NCBI RefSeq assembly: GCF_008000815.1
Contig: NZ_CP042806.1
Span: 2,852,001 to 2,916,000, forward strand
Reading direction: 5' to 3'
DNA: 64,000 bases
From: Terriglobus albidus
GTDB taxonomy: Bacteria; Acidobacteriota; Terriglobia; Terriglobales; Acidobacteriaceae
Shown: piece after piece, positions 55,262 through 63,369 of the stretch
Layout of the letters: each line of letters opens with the position of its first letter
Position numbering within the stretch: the stretch's first letter is position 1
Notes under the pieces: generated by a model
Database searches by the model: none
What the model was told of the DNA's origin: nothing
Seen by the model: the letters and a program-made list of their open reading frames with translations, nothing else
Translations under genes and position numbers: made by a program

Positions 55262-56526
55262 TGTTGCCTGCGTGACCTGCAAGTCTGACGTGCGCGTTCG
55301 CAGCGCGGCGTGGTTCTGTATCTGGCGCGTCCGCCAACAGCGGATCGGAGCGCTGTAACAGTTGATCGAAAGTCGTCGAGGGCGATGGCCTGCATGAATT
55401 GGTGTTTGCGGAGCGCTGCTGTACCACTAGGGCTCAGTCCCACTAGACCATTAGTGAGACTAGTGGGACCTTTTAGTGGGACACTTACCCGGTAGGTCGC
55501 AGCTCTTTTGTGGGGAATGCAAGGCTGCACTAACTCCAGTTTTCCTTCTGCCACGGCGCGTTGACGGTAGCGCCGAATGAGACTCCAGTCGCAGCCGAAC
55601 AGGATCGCGATGCGTTCCAATGGCAGAGCAATCGGTAAGCCTGGGCGCTGACCCTGAAGTTGCTTGAAGAGAGCCACGAACCGCGCGTACGTCGATTCAT
55701 AAACGCCCGCATTCATAACTTCCCACGCTGCTTCCAACGGATCAGGGCCACCCACTGGGTAACGAGATACGCTCGCGGCAATTGCCAGAACCTCGTTCTT
55801 CTCTAAGGGCGGTATGCAGCGCCGGAAGTTCGCTTCGAGGAGAAAAGCTTCCAGTTGCTCATAGGTCATGCCGCGTCTGCGCTCCGCTCCAGCCAACCGC
55901 GTTAGGCCGTCGTTTCGCTGGTTCTCGTACAGCTTGCCGATAATGTTCGGCTGTTTCGAAGTCGGCGTGGCCAAGAGGTGCAACAGCCATTCCGGTGTCG
56001 GAAGAACTGCAGCATCTGGATTCACCCAGCGATATTCGTGGCCGGACGGATGGAGTGAGGGCGGGGCGATTACATAACCTCCGTCCCCACGCACATCTAA
56101 GCCAGGCCGCAGTCTTTCGACGCTGTTGCGAATGCTGACGTCCTGCGGATACTTGAAATAGCAATGCCTACCGTGCGCCGTGATCGCGGTCAATGTTTGC
56201 AGCCAGAGGTCGCCATACCTGCTGGCCATTTCGCGTAAGGACACCGCGCCCTTCTCTCCGTCGACATCCAGCACCCAGATGCCTGAACCGGTACCTGTCT
56301 TGACGGCCCAGTTACAGCCCCGATGAGTGACGGCCCACTGTTTGATGATGGACGGCTCGCAGGTTGCCTTATCCGGCCAGTTTGTCAGGACAGGCACTTT
56401 GTCTTTCTCCTTGCAGGGATGGAGCCTCCAACCCCTCGCAGCGAGGCGAAGCACATCTTCAAGAGAACCTGTTGAGTCGGATATCGCACGGCGACGACGA
56501 CGATGTGGTAAGTTCGACTTGTCCAT
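55258..56526 (-). CDS. Bifunctional primase-polymerase (Prim-Pol)
   Basis: 422 residues. N-terminal prim-pol domain: 'AARGWRLHPCKEKDKVPVLTNWPDKATCEPSIIKQWA', the metal motif 'IWVLDVDGEKGAVSL', the conserved His region 'TAHGRHCYFKYP' and 'RPGLDVRGDGGYVIAPPSLHPSGHEYRW'. The middle part ('FLLEANFRRCIPPLEKNEVLAIAASVSRYP') is the primase C-terminal-1 type region, then a winged-helix-like segment. There is no helicase domain, unlike P4 alpha. It would start replication of the excised element at an origin, probably at the right end. Confidence 0.9.
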   Translation of the reverse strand: MDKSNLPHRRRRRAISDSTGSLEDVLRLAARGWRLHPCKEKDKVPVLTNWPDKATCEPSIIKQWAVTHRGCNWAVKTGTGSGIWVLDVDGEKGAVSLREMASRYGDLWLQTLTAITAHGRHCYFKYPQDVSIRNSVERLRPGLDVRGDGGYVIAPPSLHPSGHEYRWVNPDAAVLPTPEWLLHLLATPTSKQPNIIGKLYENQRNDGLTRLAGAERRRGMTYEQLEAFLLEANFRRCIPPLEKNEVLAIAASVSRYPVGGPDPLEAAWEVMNAGVYESTYARFVALFKQLQGQRPGLPIALPLERIAILFGCDWSLIRRYRQRAVAEGKLELVQPCIPHKRAATYRVSVPLKGPTSLTNGLVGLSPSGTAALRKHQFMQAIALDDFRSTVTALRSAVGGRARYRTTPRCERARQTCRSRRQQ

Positions 56527-56571
56527 GGGGTAGTCCTCACTCTGGCCCTGCTGGCTGCTCCGGCAGGGCTT

Positions 56572-56805
56572 TTACTTGCGCCGCCGTGGACGCGGGGCGG
56601 CGGGAACCTCAGGTGCAGCAGCGATACGGGCCTCGACCCAGCGATTGACATCAGCCTCCAGCCAGCCGACCGCCCGCGCGCCCAGTCTGCGAGGAGCAGG
56701 AAACAGACCGGCGGCGACCATGGCATAGATTGAACTTTTCGAAAAGGGCACCCGTTGCTGTACAGCGGGCAAACGTAAGAAACTCTGACGTTCCAGGACA
56801 TTCAT
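56572..56805 (-). CDS. AlpA-like excisionase/regulator
   Basis: 77 residues, GGAGG six bases upstream. Winged helix-turn-helix of the AlpA/MerR-like type: 'FLRLPAVQQRVPFSKSSIYAMVAAGLFPAPRRLGARAVGWLEADVNRWVEARIA' plus a basic tail. AlpA proteins activate or direct excision of satellites. It is the first gene of the minus-strand operon and lies next to the iterons, a likely binding region. Confidence 0.88.
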   Translation of the reverse strand: MNVLERQSFLRLPAVQQRVPFSKSSIYAMVAAGLFPAPRRLGARAVGWLEADVNRWVEARIAAAPEVPAAPRPRRRK

Positions 56806-56897
56806 GGACGGCCTCCGTCGCTACAGGAATAAGTTCCGTAGAGTACGGTAACGCGAATCATTTTTTGCCTGACGTCACTGCGGGCCAAAACGGCTTT

Positions 56898-56936
56898 CCC
56901 ATGCGTGCCATGTTTGCCATGTTTCCCATGCTTCCC
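56898..56936. repeat. 9-bp iterons
   Basis: CCCATGCGT, GCCATGTTT, GCCATGTTT and CCCATGCTT in perfect 9-bp register, followed by CCC. Confidence 0.7.
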
Positions 56937-57140
56937 AGGAATTGCCTCAAAATGCCTCGAAACCAGTGCAAAAAAAAAGCGCTTGACAAGCCCTTTAGAG
57001 ATTTCACTACGGCCTGTAAGTCGTTTGAAAATTAGAGTTGCGGGCAATCGGGAGGATGTGCAACTGGGCCTAAGCAGGGCAGGGAAAGCATTCAAAGAAG
57101 AAAAGCCGCCAGAGAAGCGGCCCGTTCATATCCGTTTATT

Positions 57141-57160
57141 GGGGGTATAGCTGGGGGTAT
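57141..57160. repeat. Paired GGGGGTAT boxes at the right end
   Basis: Copies at 57141 and 57153 resemble the GGGGGTAC boxes near the left end; candidate arm-type sites. Confidence 0.4.
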
Positions 57161-57216
57161 TTCTCTCAGTATTGAAGCACTATCTCTATATGATTCAGAT
57201 ACTTACATAGAGAGCA

Positions 57217-57237
57217 GGACTCCTGCCCGGGTCACCA
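57217..57237 (+). repeat. attR
   Basis: A 21-base perfect copy of the tRNA-Arg 3' end (47475-47495); it marks the right boundary of the element. Confidence 0.9.
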
Positions 57238-57275
57238 TTCATTTCAATCACTTAGCTTTCAGAAGCCCTCCATCC

Positions 57276-57620
57276 GGCTCCACCGCCCGTACCGTCTCCC
57301 GCATCGCCCTGCAGATGGTCCAGATGGTCAACAGCACCTTTGAGGCGGAGATGACCATCGCCTTCGGCGCCCGCAACATCGAGCTCACCCGCACCCTCCA
57401 CCGCCGCGCCGTCCAGCTCTCGCTCATCGTCTCCGTCACCATCGTCGCCGGCATGATGCTCTTCGGCCCCTGGTTCCTCACCCATTGGACCCACGGCCAC
57501 GTCCCGCCCAGCCGCGGTCTGCTCGGAATCCTGCTGCTGGTCGTCATCCTCTTCTCCCTGTGGTCCACCAGCTCCACCCTGATGACCTCCACCAACCAGC
57601 ACCAGAAGCTCGCGGAATGC
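57276..57620 (+). pseudogene. Polysaccharide flippase (Wzx-type) fragment
   Basis: An open stretch without its own start and without N- or C-terminus. The translation includes 'TARTVSRIALQMVQMVNSTFEAEMTIAFGARN' and 'WSTSSTLMTSTNQHQKLA', both typical of lipopolysaccharide/O-antigen flippases, with two hydrophobic segments between. Homology stops at about 57620, where the sequence switches to an integrase fragment on the other strand. Confidence 0.6.
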
Positions 57621-57654
57621 TTCAACCAGGTACTCGAAGAAAAAGGGAAGCGCG

Positions 57655-57990
57655 GTAATACCCCAATCTGCTCTGCCGACTGCTCTAGAACCGACCAAAT
57701 AGCCCAGTCGCCCAGATCGTCGTCGATCAACTTCCCGCTCTTGGAAAGCGGCCGTAGCAAGCGGCCGCCCTCGATCTTGGCCGCAATCATCCAGGCATCG
57801 ATTCCGTGCTTGACCCATAGCGGAATCGCCACGGTGCGGACTCTGCCTCCTTTCCCACTAAGATCGGGCAAGACCCAACAGCCCTCGCGCATCTCGATAC
57901 CGCCAACGTCCGCCAGCTCCTGACGGCGCAAGGCGCAGCCCAGCATCAACGCCAAAATCGCATAGTCCCGCTTGCCCTTGATCTTGGAGC
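57655..57990 (-). pseudogene. Tyrosine recombinase fragment
   Basis: The minus strand encodes 'KIKGKRDYAILALMLGCALRRQELADV' and 'GKGGRVRTVAIPLWVKHGIDAW', i.e. the first catalytic Arg region and following sheet of a phage/site-specific integrase. The N-terminal domain and the HxxR/Tyr part are missing. A relic of an earlier insertion at this site. Confidence 0.7.
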
Positions 57991-58416
57991 GGTCCGGGAC
58001 CGAGATCGAACGGGTCCTCGAAGTGAACGAACTGCACGTTGTTTCCGCAGAGGTTGTCGAGGCCGCACGAGACAGCCTAGTGATAGGGCAGGGTTGAGCG
58101 CCGTTCACTCATACGCCAAATAACGACAAAAGATCTACGACAAATAGCTTCGCACACTACACAAGTGTTGCATCGATCCATTGAGACCGCCCCGTATTTC
58201 GGGGGATTATTCGGTTGGCTGACTCGCGGACATTATGGCCCCAATTCGGGCACTACTCGGGATCGCTTTGAACACCGAAATAATTCCTCTCGTTGGTTTT
58301 TTCGCCCTCGTGACATAGCGATGGCACTCAACGCCGAAGAGATTACGACGGTGCCTGAGGCGAAGCGCGAGAGTCTGGAGGCGCGGCCGGAGAAGGTGCT
58401 GCGGTAGTATTGCGAC
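57991..58416. other. Unassigned stretch between relics and acyltransferase
   Basis: No intact gene. A frame 58165-58407 ends six codons before the acyltransferase; its C-terminal 'MALNAEEITTVPEAKRESLEA' could be a gene remnant, but I cannot identify it. Confidence 0.35.
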
Positions 58417-59424
58417 ATGCGCGTCGCTCAACTGGATGGTCTGCGAGCCCTGGCGGTAGTGATGGTGTTCGCGCACCACTCGCTGGGAATCCCACTGCTG
58501 TGGAGTGGTGTGGATCTGTTTTTTATTCTTTCCGGATACCTGATTACCTCCATTCTGTTGCGGAATCGGCAGAGCCTGGGCGCGATGCTAACGAGTTTTT
58601 ACAGTCGGAGGGCAGAGCGAATTCTGCCGGCTTACGTGCTGTTTCTGTTGTGTGCTTATCCGTTTGTGCGGCAAGAGTGGCATCACAACTGGATCTACTA
58701 TGTAACGTTTCTACAGAACATCCCATACGCATTTCACCTCGGCACCATGACTGCGTTAGTCCCGCTTTGGTCGCTGGCGATCGAGCAGCATTTCTATCTG
58801 GTGTGGCCGCTGCTGGTATTCTTCCTGCCGAAAAAGTGGCTGGTGCCGAGTATGCTGGCGCTGCTGATTGGAACACCGGTGTTGCGCGCGGTTTGTACGC
58901 CGCTGTTTTCAACCTCAGAAACGATCTATGCGTTTACACCGTTCCGGATGGATGCTTTGGCAGCAGGGGCATTGATGGCCCTGACCCTGCCAACGTCGAA
59001 TGCGGAGAAAGTAATCCGCTGGGGAAAGGTCTCAATGGTGTTGGGAGTGGTGGCGTACGGAGTGCTGGCCTACCACCACCCCTGGTTCAATCGCACTGTA
59101 AATCTGTGGCCGTTCAATGCGCTAGCGTATTCGCTGAATATAGCGATTTTCGGCGGGTTGCTGATGTGTATGATTGTGGCGAATGATGGTTGGCTGGCAC
59201 GGCTCCTTTCGAACCGGGCGCTGGTGTGGCTGGGCAGGATCAGCTACTGCTTTTACCTCTTTCACCTGCTGGTCATTGAGCAGATGCAGCACTACTTCGC
59301 GAAGATACCGGCTGCGATAGCAGCATTTGTTGTGACGACAATGATTGCTTCGGTGAGTTGGGTGCTTCTGGAGAGTCCGGTGTTATCACTGAGGGCGTCG
59401 AAGCGCATCAAGGTTGCCGTCTGA
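58417..59424 (+). CDS. Acyltransferase-3 family membrane protein (OafA/YrhL-like)
   Basis: 335 residues, about ten TM segments. Start 'VAQLDGLRALAVVMVFAHHS' has the family's catalytic His, followed by 'WSGVDLFFILSGYLITSILL' and 'FYSRRAERILPAYVLF' (R-R.ERI.P), and 'LVPLWSLAIEQHFYLVWPLL'. Such proteins O-acetylate or otherwise acylate surface polysaccharides, antibiotics or lipids. It lies alone in the disturbed region right of the element and looks intact; with the flippase relic it hints at a former polysaccharide locus. Confidence 0.92.
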   Translation: MRVAQLDGLRALAVVMVFAHHSLGIPLLWSGVDLFFILSGYLITSILLRNRQSLGAMLTSFYSRRAERILPAYVLFLLCAYPFVRQEWHHNWIYYVTFLQNIPYAFHLGTMTALVPLWSLAIEQHFYLVWPLLVFFLPKKWLVPSMLALLIGTPVLRAVCTPLFSTSETIYAFTPFRMDALAAGALMALTLPTSNAEKVIRWGKVSMVLGVVAYGVLAYHHPWFNRTVNLWPFNALAYSLNIAIFGGLLMCMIVANDGWLARLLSNRALVWLGRISYCFYLFHLLVIEQMQHYFAKIPAAIAAFVVTTMIASVSWVLLESPVLSLRASKRIKVAV

Positions 59425-59563
59425 GCCATCTGGTATACGAGATAGTAGCAACGTCGCGAAGCAGCAAGTGGCGAGCGCGGCAGTCCATCTCACTCACTTG
59501 AAAGTGAGAGGAGAGATATCACCTTCTCGTGCTAATCGTCATCGTCTCCTCGGCCAGCTGGGC

Positions 59564-59926
59564 GTCTTTCAGGCCGACGGCAATTTTGGTGTGACTGTCG
59601 GAGTCGGCGAGATGCTACTGCAAAGCCACGAGGAAGTCGTCGCTCCTCTCGCCGCTCTTCCGAAGGCGTGGCCGAAGGGCAGCTATCGCGGCTTGCTAGC
59701 TCGCGGCGCCTTTGAGGTCTCCGCAAACTGGTCAAATGGACACGCGGATCGTTTAGAAATTCTTTCTCGGGCTGGTGGTCCACTCAAGCTGCGCTATCCG
59801 GCAATTGCGGGTGCTACGGTTCGCACTTCGAGCGGTAAGAGTGTCATGTTTAAGCGTGTGGACAACGCTGATATCAGTTTCGACACCACGGCTGGCGAAA
59901 CATACGTCCTTACCGCCATTCCGTAA
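59564..59926 (+). pseudogene. GH95 alpha-L-fucosidase C-terminal fragment
   Basis: The last ~120 codons encode 'VFQADGNFGVTVGVGEMLLQSHEEVVAPLAALPKAWPKGSYRGLLARGAFEVSANW', the signature C-terminal part of GH95 enzymes (QIDGNFG..AGIAEMLLQSH..LLPALP..W..G...GL.ARGGFEV). The remaining ~600 residues are absent, so this is a truncated relic. Confidence 0.75.
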
Positions 59927-60123
59927 TCGGCCTCCACAAGGGGATTGTTCAAAGGCTGCTTTGATGCAGTACGACATTCTGACAGATTGGTACAGAACCC
60001 GGTTTGATCGATGTTTCGGAGCAGAAGTTTGTCGGTGTAGCGCAGCAATCCACGAGCGGCCCCTCATACCTTGGAAGAATTCATTCTCGCAGACAGGGAT
60101 GTCTTGAACTCTTCGTGATACGA

Positions 60124-60155
60124 GAACACCCTCCGGAAGGAGGGTGTTCTTTTTA
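60124..60155 (+). terminator. Intrinsic terminator
   Basis: GAACACCCTCC-GGAA-GGAGGGTGTTC followed by TTTTTATTT; probably the old terminator of the GH95 relic's transcript. Confidence 0.8.
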
Positions 60156-60260
60156 TTTGATCCCGGGGTTTGGCGGAACTGGCGTTCCAGGCTTGGTTGG
60201 CGGCTCACCGCCATCAGAGTCCCCATCATCGCGGCGCTTGACGTAAAGCAAGTCTGTCAT
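60153..60260 (-). CDS. Small Pro/Asp-rich protein (35 aa)
   Basis: ATG at 60260 with GGGAAGAG five bases upstream; product MTDLLYVKRRDDGDSDGGEP followed by a Pro/Thr/Gly-rich tail (PTKPGTPVPPNPGIK). Weakly supported; the ribosome site is the main evidence. Confidence 0.35.
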   Translation of the reverse strand: MTDLLYVKRRDDGDSDGGEPPTKPGTPVPPNPGIK

Positions 60261-60362
60261 TATTTCTCTTCCCAAAGAGTTTATGGTGAAACTTCTTAAT
60301 GCATTGTTTCGGCTTCATCACCCAATCCAATAGAGCCTTGCAAAGAAAAATTTGAAGTGCGT

Positions 60363-60473
60363 GCTAGCGCTCGTCAGTCGGCCCTCGACTTCGGTGCCCA
60401 AGAGTTCGTCGACCTCGATAACGACGCCATAGAAGATGTTGGAGCCTCTCGGCCTGAAAGTAGCGGAAGCTAA
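60363..60473 (+). pseudogene. Zinc-type/quinone oxidoreductase fragment
   Basis: One frame reads 'ALDFGAQEFVDLDNDAIEDVG' before a stop, resembling the NADP-binding region of MDR-type quinone oxidoreductases ('..FGADEFVDL..D..EDVG'). No flanking parts of the gene remain. Confidence 0.4.
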
Positions 60474-60530
60474 CAGTTTTGGCTTCCTGGAACCGGAATT
60501 GATCGCCACCGCTGAGATGATCCTCGTCTA

Positions 60531-60641
60531 GAGCATTTTCCCTGTTGCTGGGTATCCCGGGGGGCGCGTGCAGCGGCGTTTTCATTACGGAAAACGCCCA
60601 TAGATCCACAAGCCCTGCACTACACCTACAGGAGAATGCTA
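60531..60641 (+). repeat. MITE/REP-like repeat, copy E
   Basis: Starts GAGCATTTTCCCTGTTGCTGGG, has GGCGTTTTC..GGAAAACGCC inside and ends CTACAGGAGAATGCT. It separates the relic region from the ADOP permease gene. Confidence 0.85.
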
Positions 60642-60753
60642 TCGGAGGAGTGCCCCGGAAGCAGGGCGACGATTCCCGGAGCCACAATCCTGGTCGGTGA
60701 TTCTCGCACCGTCTCAAAGTGCAACGGAGCCTTGAGACCGGGCGTTGCATCAC

Positions 60754-63177
60754 TCACTCGGAACGAAGTGCCTGCATCGGCTCAACTGAGGCTGCGCGCC
60801 ACGCTGGGATGAGGCATGCAATCAAGGCCGCAAAGAGCAGAACGAGCGAGACGGATGCAAATGCTGAGATGTCCATGTGGCCAATTCCATACAGCGTCTT
60901 CTGCATGCCCCTACCAACGAAGTAGGCTCCGATGAGGCCTAATGACAGTCCGATCCCGGCGAGAATAAGGCCTTCGCGGACAATCAGGGTCACGACCCGG
61001 CTTCGATCCGCTCCAAGGGCCATTCGAAGAGCAACTTCATGCGTGCGTTGTGCCACGGAGAATGACATGACTCCATAGACTCCGATTGCGGCAAGCACAA
61101 GAGCTACCACCGCGAAGCAGACGAAAAGAATGAGGGTAAATCGATCGTTTGAGAGAACCAGATCCCGGACCTCTTCCATCGACCGAGGCTGCGCCAGGGC
61201 GATTTCCGGGTCGACAGAATGAATAGCTGCAGCGATGCTCTTGGTCATGGTTCCGGGATCATTGATCGTTCGAACACCAATACCCGCGGTCGACCAAGGG
61301 ATTTGCCAGAAGGGAATCTCCATCTCTGGCCTGTCCTGGCGAAAGCCGCCGCTGCGGACGGTGTGATAGACGCCGACGATCTGCCATTCGACAGCTGGTC
61401 CAAGCTTGGTGACGCCGGGGATCAGCTGTTCGACTGAGACGCGTTGCCTTAGCGGATCACTGCCTTTGAAGTACTTCTTTACGAACTCCTCATTGACGAC
61501 TGCCACCTTTACGCTCGCAGCCGTGTCCTGATCCGTGAAGCCCCGACCTTTCACGATTTGGATACCGAAGGTTTTGAAGAAATCGGGTGTCACCATCCCA
61601 AAGCCTGTATTCGGCCGCATGGAGGGATCGTTGAATGCCGGCTGTCCAACGATGGTGAATGGCATTCCGAATCCCGCGCCGAAGAGAGGGAGGCCAGTCA
61701 TGGCGGAGGTCGAAGTAACCCCAGGGACTGCACTGACCCGGTCAAGGATTTGCCTGTAATACGCCACGATCTTCTCGGGGTCTTTGGGGCGGGAGTCAGG
61801 AACGGGAAGGAAAAATGTCAGAACATGATCGGTGCGAAGACCGAGGTCGACGCGCAGAAGATTGAGAAAGCTATGGATGGCGAGACCTGCTCCAGCCAAC
61901 AAGGCGAGCGCCAATGCAAATTCTCCGATGACAAGACTCTGTCTCAAACGATGTCTGCCGCTGCCGACTCCCGTGCGGTTGCCTTCTTTGAGTGTTTCGC
62001 CGGGATCGACGCGTGAGGCATACCAGGCGGGAGCGCTTCCAAAGAGGAATCCGGCCAGAGTTGTAGCGATAAGCGTAAATAGAAGGACCGGGAGATTAAG
62101 CGTGAGGTCGGCCTCTTTCGGTAGGGTCCCTTCAGGCATGATCGCAATGAGACCGCGAAGCAACGCATAACCAACTCCCACACCGAGCAGGCCGCCGGTT
62201 GTCGCCAGAAGCAGGCTCTCGGTAATGAGCTGCTCAAAGATGGTTCGGCGGCTGGCGCCGAGCGCCGCTCGCACGGCTAGTTCTTTCTGTCGCGCAAGAC
62301 CACGCGCCAACAGCAGGTTGGCGACATTCACGCAGGCAATCAGGAGGATGAAGGCGACAGCTCCGAGCAGGAGCCAGAGCGTCTGCTTGCGTTCACTTGG
62401 AAGGAAGTCATTCTTGAGAGGTTCGACAAAGACTCCCCAGCCTTTATTGCTCTTCGGATTGTCCTGGGCAATGTGGAGGGCAACCGAATCCATGTCCTTT
62501 TGGGCTTGCTGTACGGTCACTCCCGGTTTCAGGCGGCCTATCGAGAGGAGCCAATGGAAGTCATGATTGAGTTGTTCCGGCTTGAAGACGAGGGGCACCG
62601 CGAGCTGGTCATTGCCGCGGTCATCGAGGCCCGGCGACAGAACGCCCACGACGGTATATGGCTGTCCATCAATCCGCATGGACTGACCAATAATCTTGCG
62701 ATTCTCACCAAGATGCATCCAAAGCTTGTGAGTAAGAATCACTACGTGGTTTTTGCCATCGACGCCTTCTTCCGGCAGGAAGTCTCGCCCAAGAAAGAAA
62801 GGTCGTCCGAACATGGTGTAATACCCAGTCGTCACCTGTCTCCCATCAATGTTTTCAGGCTGTTCTTTGCTCGCGATATTGAAGGAGCTTCCAGTAAAGG
62901 CGTGGAGGTCCCGAAGCGTGGAATTTTCCCGCCTCCAATCGGTAAAGTCTCCTGCGGAGATTCCGTTGTGGAAACCTTGAATCTTAGACCAGACGACGAC
63001 CAATTGATCGGGTTCTCGATAAGGAAGAGGAGCCAGCAGCGTCGCATAGTCAATGGTGAATATCGCCGTGTTCGCGCCAATGCCGAGAGCGAGGGTCAGC
63101 AGGATTGTGAGCGTCAGGCCTGGATTTTTCGCAAAGCCGCGGAGCGAGTAAAGCAGGTTACGGAGGAAACTCGACAT
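60754..63177 (-). CDS. ADOP-type ABC transporter permease
   Basis: 807 residues from the ATG at 63177 (GAGAGG upstream). N-terminal 'FLRNLLYSLRGFAKNPGLTLTILLTLALGIGANTAIF' followed by a MacB-like periplasmic domain, then FtsX-like permease segments at ~275-390. A second copy follows after residue 425 ('RHRLRQSLVIGEFALALALLAGAGLAIHSFLNLLRV') ending with FtsX (QRTHEVALRMALGADRSRVVTLIVREGL). This duplicated layout is the 'acidobacterial duplicated orphan permease'. No ATPase partner is next to it. Divergent from the GntR regulator. Confidence 0.92.
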   Translation of the reverse strand: MSSFLRNLLYSLRGFAKNPGLTLTILLTLALGIGANTAIFTIDYATLLAPLPYREPDQLVVVWSKIQGFHNGISAGDFTDWRRENSTLRDLHAFTGSSFNIASKEQPENIDGRQVTTGYYTMFGRPFFLGRDFLPEEGVDGKNHVVILTHKLWMHLGENRKIIGQSMRIDGQPYTVVGVLSPGLDDRGNDQLAVPLVFKPEQLNHDFHWLLSIGRLKPGVTVQQAQKDMDSVALHIAQDNPKSNKGWGVFVEPLKNDFLPSERKQTLWLLLGAVAFILLIACVNVANLLLARGLARQKELAVRAALGASRRTIFEQLITESLLLATTGGLLGVGVGYALLRGLIAIMPEGTLPKEADLTLNLPVLLFTLIATTLAGFLFGSAPAWYASRVDPGETLKEGNRTGVGSGRHRLRQSLVIGEFALALALLAGAGLAIHSFLNLLRVDLGLRTDHVLTFFLPVPDSRPKDPEKIVAYYRQILDRVSAVPGVTSTSAMTGLPLFGAGFGMPFTIVGQPAFNDPSMRPNTGFGMVTPDFFKTFGIQIVKGRGFTDQDTAASVKVAVVNEEFVKKYFKGSDPLRQRVSVEQLIPGVTKLGPAVEWQIVGVYHTVRSGGFRQDRPEMEIPFWQIPWSTAGIGVRTINDPGTMTKSIAAAIHSVDPEIALAQPRSMEEVRDLVLSNDRFTLILFVCFAVVALVLAAIGVYGVMSFSVAQRTHEVALRMALGADRSRVVTLIVREGLILAGIGLSLGLIGAYFVGRGMQKTLYGIGHMDISAFASVSLVLLFAALIACLIPAWRAASVEPMQALRSE

Positions 63178-63343
63178 CGTAAAACCTCTCGATTTCGTCT
63201 CGAGCGGTTCCTGCCCAAGATCTATTGATGCAGAGAAGAAAATAATTATCTCCGGGCCATTGACGCCGGTCAACCTACACAAAAGCGACGATTAAGCCTG
63301 TTATCGATGCCTTTCAAAATTTATTTGCTCGAGATCAAATTAT

Positions 63344-63366
63344 GTGTACTATGCGTACTAGTACAC
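63344..63366. promoter_or_regulatory. GntR/YtrA-type operator palindrome
   Basis: GTGTACTA - 7 bases - TAGTACAC, directly before the GntR start. AT-rich TTGCTC..TATGTG-like sequence overlaps it, so binding would block transcription of the operon and possibly affect the divergent permease. Confidence 0.7.
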
Positions 63367-63369
63367 GTC

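Larger units (their letters stand above)
56806..57216. promoter_or_regulatory. Right-end control / origin region of the element
   Basis: No gene seen in this 411-bp stretch. It contains four 9-bp (G/C)CCATGnnn iterons, an A9 tract (56970-56978), the palindrome GCTTGACAAGC (56981-56991), a CTTGACAAG core that could serve as a -35 box, two ATTGCCTC/ATGCCTC repeats (about 56941-56960) and two GGGGGTAT boxes. This looks like a combined operator, replication origin and integrase arm region. Confidence 0.55.
47475..57237. mobile_element. Integrated capsid-encoding phage-satellite-like element (~9.7 kb)
   Basis: It lies between identical 21-bp repeats: the 3' end of tRNA-Arg at the left and a copy at 57217-57237. 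The left arm carries a P4-type integrase next to attL and cargo on the + strand. The right arm is a minus-strand block: AlpA-like regulator, primase-polymerase, three small proteins, small terminase, a small coiled-coil protein, HK97-type capsid and prohead protease. No large terminase, portal, connectors, tail, holin or lysin are seen, so it cannot make particles on its own. It fits a helper-dependent satellite; a decayed prophage is the alternative, but none of its recognisable genes is broken. Confidence 0.85.

Noticed and set aside
56898-56936. CRISPR-like short regular repeats
   Set aside because: Units are only 9 bp with no unique spacers; no cas genes occur in the window. Iterons fit better.
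47475-57237. Interpretation as a simple decayed prophage
   Set aside because: No tail, lysis or portal relics are present, all recognisable genes are full-length with good ribosome sites, and att repeats are perfect; a satellite is more economical, though not proven.
57248-58108. 286-codon minus-strand frame as one protein
   Set aside because: Its first half resembles an integrase fragment and its second half is antisense to a flippase fragment, so it is a chance fusion across a relic junction.
60004-60246. 80-codon open frame on the + strand
   Set aside because: A strong intrinsic terminator lies in the middle of it; the frame shows no protein-like conservation.
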